Below are positions 46,101 through 54,200 of a stretch of 64,000 nucleotides of DNA, piece by piece (the stretch's first letter is position 1; the number at the start of each line of letters is the position of its first letter). This DNA comes from VXNE01 sp965116625 (GTDB lineage Bacteria > Pseudomonadota > Gammaproteobacteria > Pseudomonadales > Azotimanducaceae): the NCBI GenBank assembly GCA_965116625.1, contig OZ220717.1, positions 1,922,001 to 1,986,000 of the forward strand, given 5' to 3'. The notes beneath the pieces are model-generated. The model saw only the letters and a list, made by a program, of their open reading frames with translations, made no database searches and was not told the origin of the DNA. The translations under genes were made by a program, and so were the position numbers.

Positions 46101-46379
46101 CTGACGCTGCGCTGGGACTACTATTGGCAGAGCAAGTCGTACGCACGCGAGTTCAACGCGGCCGGCGACGAGATCGATGCCTGGAGCCAGCACAACCTCA
46201 TGATGGTATACGAGAGCGGAGGTGCCTGGTCCGCCAGGGCCTGGGTGCGGAACCTGCTGGACGACGAGAATGTGACAGGCAAGTACCTGACATCGGATAC
46301 GTCCGGGTTTTTCCGCAACTACTTTGTTACGGAGCCGCAGATATACGGAATATCCCTGAGGTACGTCTTCGGCGGATAA
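43104..46379 (+). CDS. TonB-dependent outer-membrane receptor 1
   Basis: A roughly 1091-aa TonB-dependent receptor. A signal peptide ends near SASAQA; the TonB box and plug follow (VEELIVTAQRVAENIQDVPI, then RVEVLRGPQGTLFGRNATGGALNVVTKKP). The C-terminal barrel shows DNTLLYGFFSRGYKPGGFNPA and ends with YGISLRYVFGG. Cysteine pairs occur in two extracellular-type loops (QVCKRNSLPTTGC and ETCNVAEGTAGTFGGC). About residues 590-735 form an unusual Ala/Leu/Gly-rich stretch. The start at 43104 suits the G-run ribosome-binding site; 43095 is also possible. Substrate unknown. Paralogue of the next gene. Confidence 0.93.
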   Translation: MTCQSVGRMALFGPVLVLVVAALSASAQAAEEEEVAPGVGTGTSTVEELIVTAQRVAENIQDVPIAVTALTDDIIADRQVVGPSDLQLNAPNVSFSATNFGGSNFSIRGVGQLVISRSGESGVSSHVNEIAVATNLNSIEFFDVERVEVLRGPQGTLFGRNATGGALNVVTKKPSFDGVDGFADVEAGSFSHNRLKGAINLPVTSNIAVRIAGYNLERDGFIENLAFGQRNAAGQTIPGIDDDIDGRDMWAARTTLAWDISDRADVWLLYSVFREDDDRVRITNQVCKRNSLPTTGCLPDEFGWETPHLGATTGGIFGGAAGALPPGVDGSDPALYPFPRPAIESFRKMHTDFEPVFHQKEDLWAVGFNYDFDKLNVSVTGAVRDYEGMSRQDYLMDVGPRLNPTPQNPLGIWPTSEPAGGAGAEWLSETCNVAEGTAGTFGGCILPVLQNVQFAYDQGDTNGTYYTLEAKMRSDFDGRFDFLLGASRHEGTNYGGYYVLANTLDLVSHYGSAALGAPPLYPGFFYNTNNPEDGGPPQDGEAIFGELYYEATDRLKLTAGLRFNEDNKVVSDSSVLFNSANVSAAVGGLFGPSPIWLRSGVFGEMAAMAANPAASLSETSLRILEFHNAGGTYEANAPTAIGSLVAIGAAQAIGQQIAAGLLPIQFVPQAIAGLPLPPIFKGTVGALLSQNPAVIAGDAGLAAGAQAFGAIANALGPAPAFGETRFVTRSPSQASWREVSGRIGLDYQLGDNTLLYGFFSRGYKPGGFNPAIPPAFQDVSPFTFEPEQVSAFEVGAKSSLLDGRLTLYSSAFTYDYSGLQITRIRNNSSINENVDAAISGLELEGQWRPVGMPGLLVDFTYSLLSAKAKDTLSIDPVNRTGGNPDYVLLNNIDPGSLTGINFVARESQITPQVLAGFVASLPPTTQALLGGYTGVNILYPPNAAGVAIPAYFSRNYLNAVGVETLEGVPVNLDGNDLPNAPRNSARIGLAHTWEVGTGLLTLRWDYYWQSKSYAREFNAAGDEIDAWSQHNLMMVYESGGAWSARAWVRNLLDDENVTGKYLTSDTSGFFRNYFVTEPQIYGISLRYVFGG

Positions 46380-46402
46380 CAAACCTCCCGGCACACGCAG
46401 GT

Positions 46403-46428
46403 CGCCGGCCCCCGCGGCGGGGCCGGCG
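46403..46428 (+). terminator. Strong hairpin after TonB receptor 1
   Basis: CGCCGGCCCC (46403-46412) pairs perfectly with GGGGCCGGCG (46419-46428) around a 6-nt loop, 23 bp after the receptor stop codon. A short T-containing tail follows. This separates the two receptor genes into independent transcripts. Confidence 0.65.
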
Positions 46429-46542
46429 ATGTTGTCAATGCGAACGGACCCATTGAAAGAACTGATATGTGTTCGTTTGGCTATCTGTTTTCGTATGATA
46501 TTCCTTCGGCTGGAGTGGCGGCCTCTATAGGGAGTAGGAAGC

Positions 46543-49500
46543 ATGTATCGTCAGTTTGTTAGCTGTTTCGCGCTTGGCGGCGCCGTCCTGATCGGTGTGC
46601 CGACGGTATCCGCGCAGGAAGACGACGCGGCGCCTGCGGACGAGGGCCGAATCGTGATCGAAGAGTTGATCGTGACCGCGCAGCGCGTGGCGGAGAGCAT
46701 CCAGGATGTTCCCATCGCGGTGACGGCCCTGACCGACGATGCGCTTCGCGATCAGCAGATCATTACTCCTTCCGATCTGCAGTTAAGTGCGCCAAACGTG
46801 TCGTTCAGCGCAACCAATTTCGGTAGCTCGACATTGAGCATCCGGGGGATCGGACGGCTCGTGGTGGGGCGCTCCGGCGAATCCGGCGTGTCATCGCATG
46901 TGAACGAAGTAGCGGTTCCCAGCAACCTGGAGACCATGGAGTTCTTTGACATGGAGCGGGTTGAGGTACTGCGCGGTCCGCAGGGTACGCTGTTCGGCCG
47001 CAACGCCACCGGCGGGGCCATCAACCTGGTGACGAAAATGCCGTCCACGGATGGCTTCGATGGTTTCGTGGACGTCGAGACGGGTTCGTTCAATCACTCG
47101 CGCCTCAAAGGCGCGATCAACCTGCCTGTCGGTAGCCGGATCGCGGCGCGCGTTGCGGCGTTCAAGCTGGATCGGGATGGGTATACGAAAAACCGCGCCT
47201 ACGGCCAGAGGGATAGCGAGGGCAATACGCTGCCGGGCATCGATGGAAGCGTCGACGGGCGCGGTATTACCGCCGTGCGGGCATCACTGGCCTGGGATCT
47301 GACGGACCGGGCGAGCGCCTGGCTCCAATACCACCGCACCCACGAGGACGACGACCGGGCCCGTATCACCAACCAGGTGTGTGCGCGTAACCCCCTGCCC
47401 ACCACGGGGTGCCTCCCCGATGCGCGCGGACGCGATACGCCGCACCTGAGCGCCACCACGGCGGGAATCTTCGCGGGCCTCGCAGGCATGCTGCCGTTGG
47501 GGGCCGATGGCTCCCAGGCGGCCTTGTACGACTTTCCGCGTCCTCCGATGGACAGCTACAGGGAGATGCACACCGACTTCGACCCCGTATTCTGGCAAAA
47601 GGAAGAGATCTGGGCGTTTGGGTTCGACTACGATTTCGATAACCTGCGGGCAAGCCTGATCGGCGGGCGCCGAGTCAATGACTTCATTGCCCAGCAGGAC
47701 TACTTCATGAATGTCGGGCCCGTATTGGCGCCAACGCGGACGAATCCACTCGGAATCTGGCCGGTATCCGCGCCTGCGGGCGGGGCGGGCGAAGAGTGGC
47801 TCTCCGATACCTGCAACCTCGTGGCGGGCACTGCGGGCGCTGTTGGCGGCTGCATCCTGCCAACGCAACAGAACCGGTCGTTCGGCTACGACCAGCAGGA
47901 CTCCCATTCGGAGTACTTCACGCTGGAGGCCAAGATCCACTCGGAGTTCGACGGACCGCTGGGTTTCCTGCTCGGTGCCAGCCGTCATGACGGCCAGAAC
48001 TACGGCGGCTACTACGTGCTGTCCAACGAGCTTGACTCTGTCACTGTCTTCGGCGTTCCGGCGTTGGGGCTTCCACCCCTGTTCCCGGGGTTCTTCTACA
48101 ACGCGAACAACCCGGAGTCCGGCGCGGAGCAGGATGGCTGGGCGAGCTTCGGCGAACTCTACTACGACGTTTCCGATCGGCTGAAGTTCACGCTCGGACT
48201 GCGATTCAACGAGGACAACAAGAGCGCGAGCGATGCGAGCGTGTTGTTCAACTCGATAAATGCGAGCGCGGCGCTAGGTGGCCTCCTTGGGCCAAACCCG
48301 ATCTGGGTTCGTAGTGGCCTGTTCACGGAAATGGCCGCCATGGCGGCGAATCCGGCCGCGCAGTTGAGCGAAGCTTCGCGCCGGTTGCTGGAGTTCTGGA
48401 ACGCACAGGGCGTCTACGAGGCCAATGCGCAGACCGCCATCGGTTCGCTTGTGGCGCTTGGTGCCGCCGAGGCGATTGGAGCGCAGGTCGCGGCAGGGCT
48501 TCTGCCTATCCAGTTCGTGCCGCAGGCCATTGCGGGACTGCCACTGCCGCCGATCTTCCAGGCAACGGTGGGAGCGCTACTGTCGCAGAACCCCGCGGCG
48601 ATCGCGCAGGATGCGGGCCTGGCAGCCGCGGCACAGGCGTTCGGCGCCATAGCGAACGCCTTGACGCCGGTACCTGGCTTCGGCGAGACGCGGTTCGTTA
48701 CCGGCAGCCCGAGCGAAGCCCAGTGGCGCGAGGTAAGCGGCCGGGCCGGCTTCGACTTTCGGATCGACGACAGTACGATGGTCTACGGTTTCCTGAGTCG
48801 CGGATACAAGCCCGGCGGCTTCAATCCGGCCATACCGCCCGCGTTCCAGGATACCTCGGCGTTTACCTTCGACGCCGAGCAGGTCAATGCCATCGAGGCC
48901 GGCATCAAGAGCACGCTGCTTGACGGCGGGCTGGTCCTCAACGGGGCGTTGTTCATGTACGACTACACGGGTCTCCAGGTGACCCGGATCAGGAACAACA
49001 GCTCGATCAACGAGAATATCGACGCCGGCATTCAGGGCCTGGAACTCGAGGGGCGCTGGCATCCGCAAGGGATGCCGGGTTTCGCGATAGACTTCGCCTA
49101 TGGTTCGCTATTCAGCAAGATCAAGGGCAGCCAATCGATCGATCCCATCAACCGGACTGGCGGCAACTCGGAGTATGTGCTGCTGAACAACATCGATCCC
49201 GGTTCGCTTACCGGCGTGAACTACGTCGCGCGCGAGTCCCAGATCACCCCGGCGCTCGTCGCTGCGGCATTTCAGGTGCCGGCGGCGCTGGATGTCCGCA
49301 ATGGGCTGACGGTCGAGTCGGTTTCCTACCCCGCGAATGCTGCGGGCGTATCGATACCCGTCTTCTTCTCGCGAAACTTCCTCACGGCTGCGGGCGTAGA
49401 AACGCTTGACGGTATTCCCATCGATCTCGATGGCAAGGAACTGCCGAATGCGCCTAGGCATACGGTCAAGCTGGGGTTGTCCCATACGTGGAATACGGGA

Positions 49501-49791
49501 GCCTCGGCATTGCTGACGGTCCGCTGGGACTACTATTGGCAGAGTGCGTCTTACGCGCGCGAATTCAATACCGTCGGAGACGAGATCGACAGCTGGAGCC
49601 AGCACAACCTCTCGCTGATTTACGAGAGCGGCCGCAACTGGTCGGCAAGAGCCTGGGTTCGCAACGTCCAGGACAAGGAAATCGTCACCGGCAAGTACCT
49701 CACAAGCGATACGTCCGGTCTCTTCCGCAACTATTTCCTGACGGAACCGCGAATCTACGGCGTATCGGTGCGATTCGAGCCAGGAGGATAG
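46543..49791 (+). CDS. TonB-dependent outer-membrane receptor 2
   Basis: A 1082-aa TonB-dependent receptor, clearly paralogous to the preceding one along its whole length: same TonB-box/plug region (IEELIVTAQRVAESIQDVPI, RVEVLRGPQGTLFGRNATGG), same loop cysteines (QVCARNPLPTTGC, DTCNLVAGTAGAVGGC), the same Ala/Leu-rich insertion (about residues 581-726) and the same barrel end. A signal peptide (MYRQFVSCFALGGAVLIGVPTVSAQ) follows the GGGAGTAGGAAGC ribosome-binding site. Divergence is greatest after the shared barrel segment QITPALVAA. The pair probably arose by tandem duplication and may bind related substrates. Confidence 0.93.
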   Translation: MYRQFVSCFALGGAVLIGVPTVSAQEDDAAPADEGRIVIEELIVTAQRVAESIQDVPIAVTALTDDALRDQQIITPSDLQLSAPNVSFSATNFGSSTLSIRGIGRLVVGRSGESGVSSHVNEVAVPSNLETMEFFDMERVEVLRGPQGTLFGRNATGGAINLVTKMPSTDGFDGFVDVETGSFNHSRLKGAINLPVGSRIAARVAAFKLDRDGYTKNRAYGQRDSEGNTLPGIDGSVDGRGITAVRASLAWDLTDRASAWLQYHRTHEDDDRARITNQVCARNPLPTTGCLPDARGRDTPHLSATTAGIFAGLAGMLPLGADGSQAALYDFPRPPMDSYREMHTDFDPVFWQKEEIWAFGFDYDFDNLRASLIGGRRVNDFIAQQDYFMNVGPVLAPTRTNPLGIWPVSAPAGGAGEEWLSDTCNLVAGTAGAVGGCILPTQQNRSFGYDQQDSHSEYFTLEAKIHSEFDGPLGFLLGASRHDGQNYGGYYVLSNELDSVTVFGVPALGLPPLFPGFFYNANNPESGAEQDGWASFGELYYDVSDRLKFTLGLRFNEDNKSASDASVLFNSINASAALGGLLGPNPIWVRSGLFTEMAAMAANPAAQLSEASRRLLEFWNAQGVYEANAQTAIGSLVALGAAEAIGAQVAAGLLPIQFVPQAIAGLPLPPIFQATVGALLSQNPAAIAQDAGLAAAAQAFGAIANALTPVPGFGETRFVTGSPSEAQWREVSGRAGFDFRIDDSTMVYGFLSRGYKPGGFNPAIPPAFQDTSAFTFDAEQVNAIEAGIKSTLLDGGLVLNGALFMYDYTGLQVTRIRNNSSINENIDAGIQGLELEGRWHPQGMPGFAIDFAYGSLFSKIKGSQSIDPINRTGGNSEYVLLNNIDPGSLTGVNYVARESQITPALVAAAFQVPAALDVRNGLTVESVSYPANAAGVSIPVFFSRNFLTAAGVETLDGIPIDLDGKELPNAPRHTVKLGLSHTWNTGASALLTVRWDYYWQSASYAREFNTVGDEIDSWSQHNLSLIYESGRNWSARAWVRNVQDKEIVTGKYLTSDTSGLFRNYFLTEPRIYGVSVRFEPGG

Positions 49792-49819
49792 GCGCACCGC
49801 GTCGCTTCCGAAAGGTCCG

Positions 49820-49838
49820 GTGCCCTGTGCCGGGGCAC
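49820..49838. terminator. Hairpin between convergent genes
   Basis: GTGCCC (49820-49825) pairs with GGGCAC (49833-49838) around a 7-nt loop, in the 57-bp gap between TonB receptor 2 and the convergent NHL gene. Could serve both; no U-run. Confidence 0.35.
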
Positions 49839-49848
49839 TGGCCCGGTG

Positions 49849-50808
49849 TCATCGAATGCGAGCGAACTTCTGCAGCGTGGCGCAGTCGAGGGGCACGAGG
49901 TCTCGGTTGCGGGCGTAACTGACGATCACTTCGGCAACGTAGAGATCACCCCTGGAGTCGGCCCAGATTCCGTGGGGTGCAAAGAAGTTGCCGGGCTGCG
50001 CGGGGTCGCCGCTCCCGAATCGCGAAATCAAGGTGCCGTCGAGGTCGACCAGGCAGACGCTTGCCGGCGGTACGTGTGGCGGGATATCGGAACCAGCGGC
50101 CCATCCGCCGAGCTCGGCTATGTGCATGATTCCGGCCGCGTCGTCGATGAAGATGTCGTCGGGACGGCTGATGCCCGTCCATTCCGTCAGGTACTCGCCC
50201 TTCGGGGAAAACACCTGGATTCTCGAGTTCTCCCTGTCGGCGACGATGACGCGGTCATCCTCGTCGATGGCGATGGCATGCGGCAGGCGAAACTCTCCCG
50301 GGCCGGTCCCCGGCTCTCCCCAGGAAAACAGATGCTCGCCGCTGGCTGCGAACTTGTGCACCCGCGCGTTGCCGTAGCCGTCGGCGACGTAGAGACCGCC
50401 TGCGCTGTCGAGCGCCACGTTGGTGACGCGATTGAAAGGATCTCCGCCGTATTGCACAGGCGTCCTGCCGGGAACGAACCCGGTGTCGGAGGGTCGGTCC
50501 TTTTCGCCCAGGGTCTTCAGCAGGGTACCGTCGGGAGAGAAGATGCGCACGGTGTGATCGAAGTTGTCGGCGGCGTAGATGCGGTCGTCGGGTCCGATGT
50601 AGATGCCGTGGGCGTTCGTGAACAGTCCTTCGCCCCAGGCGTCGAGGAAGTTGCCGTCGGCGTCGAATACGATCATCGGATGTTCGCCGCGATTGAACGC
50701 GTAGACGCGGTCCCTGGAGTCCGTGGCCACCCCGGCCACTTCGACGAAGCTCCAGCCCTCGGGCAGCTTCTCCCACCCCTCGATGACTTCGAACGCGATG
50801 CTCGTCAT
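49849..50808 (-). CDS. NHL-repeat beta-propeller protein
   Basis: A 319-aa protein built of about six NHL repeats, e.g. NAHGIYIGPDDRIYAADNFDHTVRIFSPDG, TNVALDSAGGLYVADGYGNARVHKFAASG, HAIAIDEDDRVIVADRENSRIQVFSPKG and APHGIWADSRGDLYVAEV. It resembles peptidyl-alpha-hydroxyglycine alpha-amidating-lyase-like propellers. No signal peptide is visible, so it is probably cytoplasmic. The EVAGVATDSRDRVYAFNRGEHP opening is common in catabolic gene clusters. Function is not known; it may be a lactonase-like or binding propeller. Convergent with TonB receptor 2. Confidence 0.85.
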   Translation of the reverse strand: MTSIAFEVIEGWEKLPEGWSFVEVAGVATDSRDRVYAFNRGEHPMIVFDADGNFLDAWGEGLFTNAHGIYIGPDDRIYAADNFDHTVRIFSPDGTLLKTLGEKDRPSDTGFVPGRTPVQYGGDPFNRVTNVALDSAGGLYVADGYGNARVHKFAASGEHLFSWGEPGTGPGEFRLPHAIAIDEDDRVIVADRENSRIQVFSPKGEYLTEWTGISRPDDIFIDDAAGIMHIAELGGWAAGSDIPPHVPPASVCLVDLDGTLISRFGSGDPAQPGNFFAPHGIWADSRGDLYVAEVIVSYARNRDLVPLDCATLQKFARIR

Positions 50809-51272
50809 ACATTACCTCGCGGCGACGATGTACCTGGTGTGGCAGCAGGCAACGCTGCAGGCCTATTGGCCCCGCGGCTCTGCGATCGCAGAAGAACGCC
50901 GCGTTCGCCCAGCTCCGCCTCGACCAGCAGACAGGCTAAAGGACCCTTTGCCTGGTGACCAGCTTCCATGGAAGCACGCCTCGGCCGACCGGGGAACGCC
51001 CGCACTTTACTTACGCTGTTGACCTGGGAATCGGGTGGTCGCCACCCCAACTCTGGGGACGTTTCACGTCGGTGATTGAAATATAGTCGAATGCACCGAC
51101 GCCGTCTGGCCCGGAGAGTGCGAGGGGACCCCCTCGACTGAAGATGGCCGGAGCCGAAGGCGACGGCTGTGGGGCACTTGGGGCGTGGACACCGAATGGG
51201 AATGGGAGGACGCGCCGCCAGGCGTGACCGTGGGAAGCGTCCAAATCCGCGTGGCACAGCACTCTCAGGCGC
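50809..51272. other. Intergenic region before the Calx-beta gene
   Basis: 464 bp without a supportable gene. It contains a perfect 14-bp palindrome GCTTCCATGGAAGC near 50965-50978, whose core is the same CTTCCATGG/CCATGGAAG found in the 99-bp repeats at 36 kb, and a CGAGGGG-AC-CCCCTCG palindrome at 51121-51136 like those near 21.3 kb. It must also carry the promoters of the divergent NHL and Calx-beta genes; none is clear. Confidence 0.4.
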
Positions 51273-54200
51273 ATGTTGACGCGTCGTAGCCACGTCTACG
51301 CGGCGCTTCTCGCCATCACGGTCGCCGCCACGTCGAGCGCCCGGAATGAGTCGGGCATCGCATTCGTGACCGAATACCGATCCGCATCGCATTCACTGGC
51401 AGCGAGCAGCAACTGCTGGCCGGATGCCCCGCCGAATGCTGACGTGCTCTGCGTGTCCGGGCCGGAGCACCTGGTTTTGGACGTCACCCTGTCGCTCACG
51501 AGCGCCAGCGCGAGCGAGGTGACAGCGAACCTCCGCTCGAGCGACATTTCGGCGCAGGCTGGCGTGGACTACCAAGCGATTACCCAATCGGTCTCATTCG
51601 AGGCCAACACCACTGACACGCAGGTTCGCATCAGGTTTCTGGACGACTTGATGGCCGAGAGTGACGAGACGTTCACGATCGAACTTCGCGACAAGAGCGA
51701 CGAAGAACGGCTGCCGCTCGACTACATCCACGTGACCATCCTCGACGAGGACAGAGTCACGATGACGGTCAGGAACCGGACCGCCAACGAGTCCGAAGGC
51801 GAAATCCTGCACTGGATCGACCTGAGCGAAGGCATTACCTGGCCGATCGAGCTCCACGCGAGGACCGTGAACGGGACCGCTACTGCACCGGACGACTTCG
51901 AGCCCATCAACCGTCGTGTAACGCATGTCCCGGACCTGTCGGAAGGCGACGTGTTGCTCGGCATCTACCGAAAGCACCCCATCGTGGACGACGCCATCGA
52001 CGAACCGGACGAGACCTACAGGTGGGTGATCCGCGGTCTCGGTGGCGTGAACCGCAGCACCTCCGAAGGGACGATGACGATCACCGACAACGACCCGACA
52101 TCCACGAGCATCGCGCTGACGGTCGAGCCGCCCCGTGTGTCGGAAGGGAACGGCCCGACGACGGTAGAAGTGACAGCGGCCCTCGACGCCAGCGCCCGGA
52201 CGGAGGACACGGCGGTCACCGTGTCGGTGTCGGGCAGCGGGAACGACGGCGCGGTGGACTTCGCCGAGATCCAGGACTTCACCATCACCATCGCCGCAGG
52301 TGAGACAAGCGGTGCCGGAAGCTTCACGCTCGACCCGGAAGACGACGCAGTGGACGAGTCCGACGAGACAGTCACGGTCAGCGGCAGCTCCGACCTGAAC
52401 GTAACCGGAGACACGATTGTGCTGGCGGACGATGACGAATCCTCCGACCGCATCCTGCTCTCGGCGTCCCCGGCGCGAATAGCCGAGGACGGAGGGGCCC
52501 GGATCGTGGAACTGGAGGCGACGCTGAACGGGAGCGCCCGAACAGTGGCGACCACGGTGGACGTGTCGGTGTCCGGGAGCGGGAATCCGGACGCCGTGGA
52601 CTACACGTTGGACGAGGCCGCCTTCGACATCACCATCGCCCCCGGCAAAACCGTGGGAGTGGCGTTCCTGAGGGTGACTCCCGACGACGACGCGGTGGAC
52701 GAACAGGACGAGGTTCTCGACATCACGGGCACCTCGGATCTGTCGGTGACACCGACCACGGTAACCCTGGTGGACGATGAGCAGACATCGACCGAAGTCC
52801 TCCTGTCCGCGTCGCCATCAACGGTCTCGGAAGGTGCCGGCGCCACCTCGGTGGAAGTCACCGCCAGGCTCGATGCCGCAGCCCGGACGGAGGAGACCAC
52901 CGTTACTGTCTCAGTGACCGGTAGCGGTGATCCTGACGCGGTGGACTTTGCTGCCGTGCCGGTCTTCACCATCGTCATCGCGGCGGAGACGACCAGCGGC
53001 ACGGCCACGTTCACCCTGACGCCCGACGACGACAACGTGGGCGAGAGCACCCAGACCCTGACGGTGGATGGCAGTGCCGACCTTCCCGTGACTGCGACCT
53101 CGATTACGATCACGGACAACGACGTCGCGTCGGACAGTATCTCGCTTTCCGCATCGCCCGTGCTGGTGTCCGAGGGCGACGGAGCGGTTTCCGTGCGGGT
53201 GACCGCATCCCTCAACGGTGCGGCGCGCCAGACAGCCTCGACGGTGACGGTGTCCGTGGCCGGCAGCGGCGATCCGGGCACGGTGGGCTTCGAGCCGGTC
53301 GCGGACTTCACGATCACGATTCCGGCGAGCGCCGCGAGCGGGACGAGCGTGTTCGAACTGGTGCCGGTGGACGACGGCACGGTGGAGGCGGACGAGACGC
53401 TGACGCTGTCGGGCAGGTCCGACCTGCCGGTCACCTCGACGACCGTCAGGCTGACCGACGATGATGACGCGTCGACGCGGATCCTGCTGTCGGCGTCCCC
53501 CGGGCGGATATCTGAGGACGGCGGCCCGACCCCGGTGACCGTGACAGCGACGCTGGACCGCGCGCTGCGTCATTCGGCGACCTCGGTGAGGGTGTCGGTG
53601 TCGGGGAGCGGTGATCCCGAGGCATCGGACTTCGCGCCGGTTCCGGACTTCGCGATCACGATTCCGGCGAACGCCGCGAGCGGGATGGGGACGTTCGTGC
53701 TGACGCCGGAGGACGACGAGACGGTAGAGTCGGATGAGCGGCTGACGATATCGGGCAGGTCGGACCTGCCCGTGACGCCCGCTTCGGTCGCGCTCGTCGA
53801 CGACGACGAGGAGTCGACGCGCATCCTGTTGTTCCTGTCGGTCGATCCGCCCCGGGCCTCGGAAGGGAACGGCGAGATTCGGGTGACCGTGACCGCGGCG
53901 GTGGACAGGGGCGTACGCCCGGACAGCACGCGGATCGCAGTGTCGGTGGCGGGCAGCGGTAATCCCGACGCCGTGGACTTCGCCCCGGTGCCCGACTTCG
54001 ACATCGTGATTCCGGCGAACGCCCCGACCGGGACCGCGACGTTCACCGTGGTGCCGGAGGACGATCGGATCGTCGAGGAAGACGAGACGCTGACCGTGTC
54101 GGGCGTGTCCGACCTTCCCGTGACGCCGGCGACCCTGGAACTGCTGGACGACGACGAGGAGTCGGAACGGATCGTGCTGTCAGTGGCCGATGTGGAGGCG

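Noticed and set aside
50723..51022. 99-codon plus-strand frame between the NHL and Calx-beta genes
   Set aside because: Starts inside the NHL gene on the other strand and has no family resemblance.
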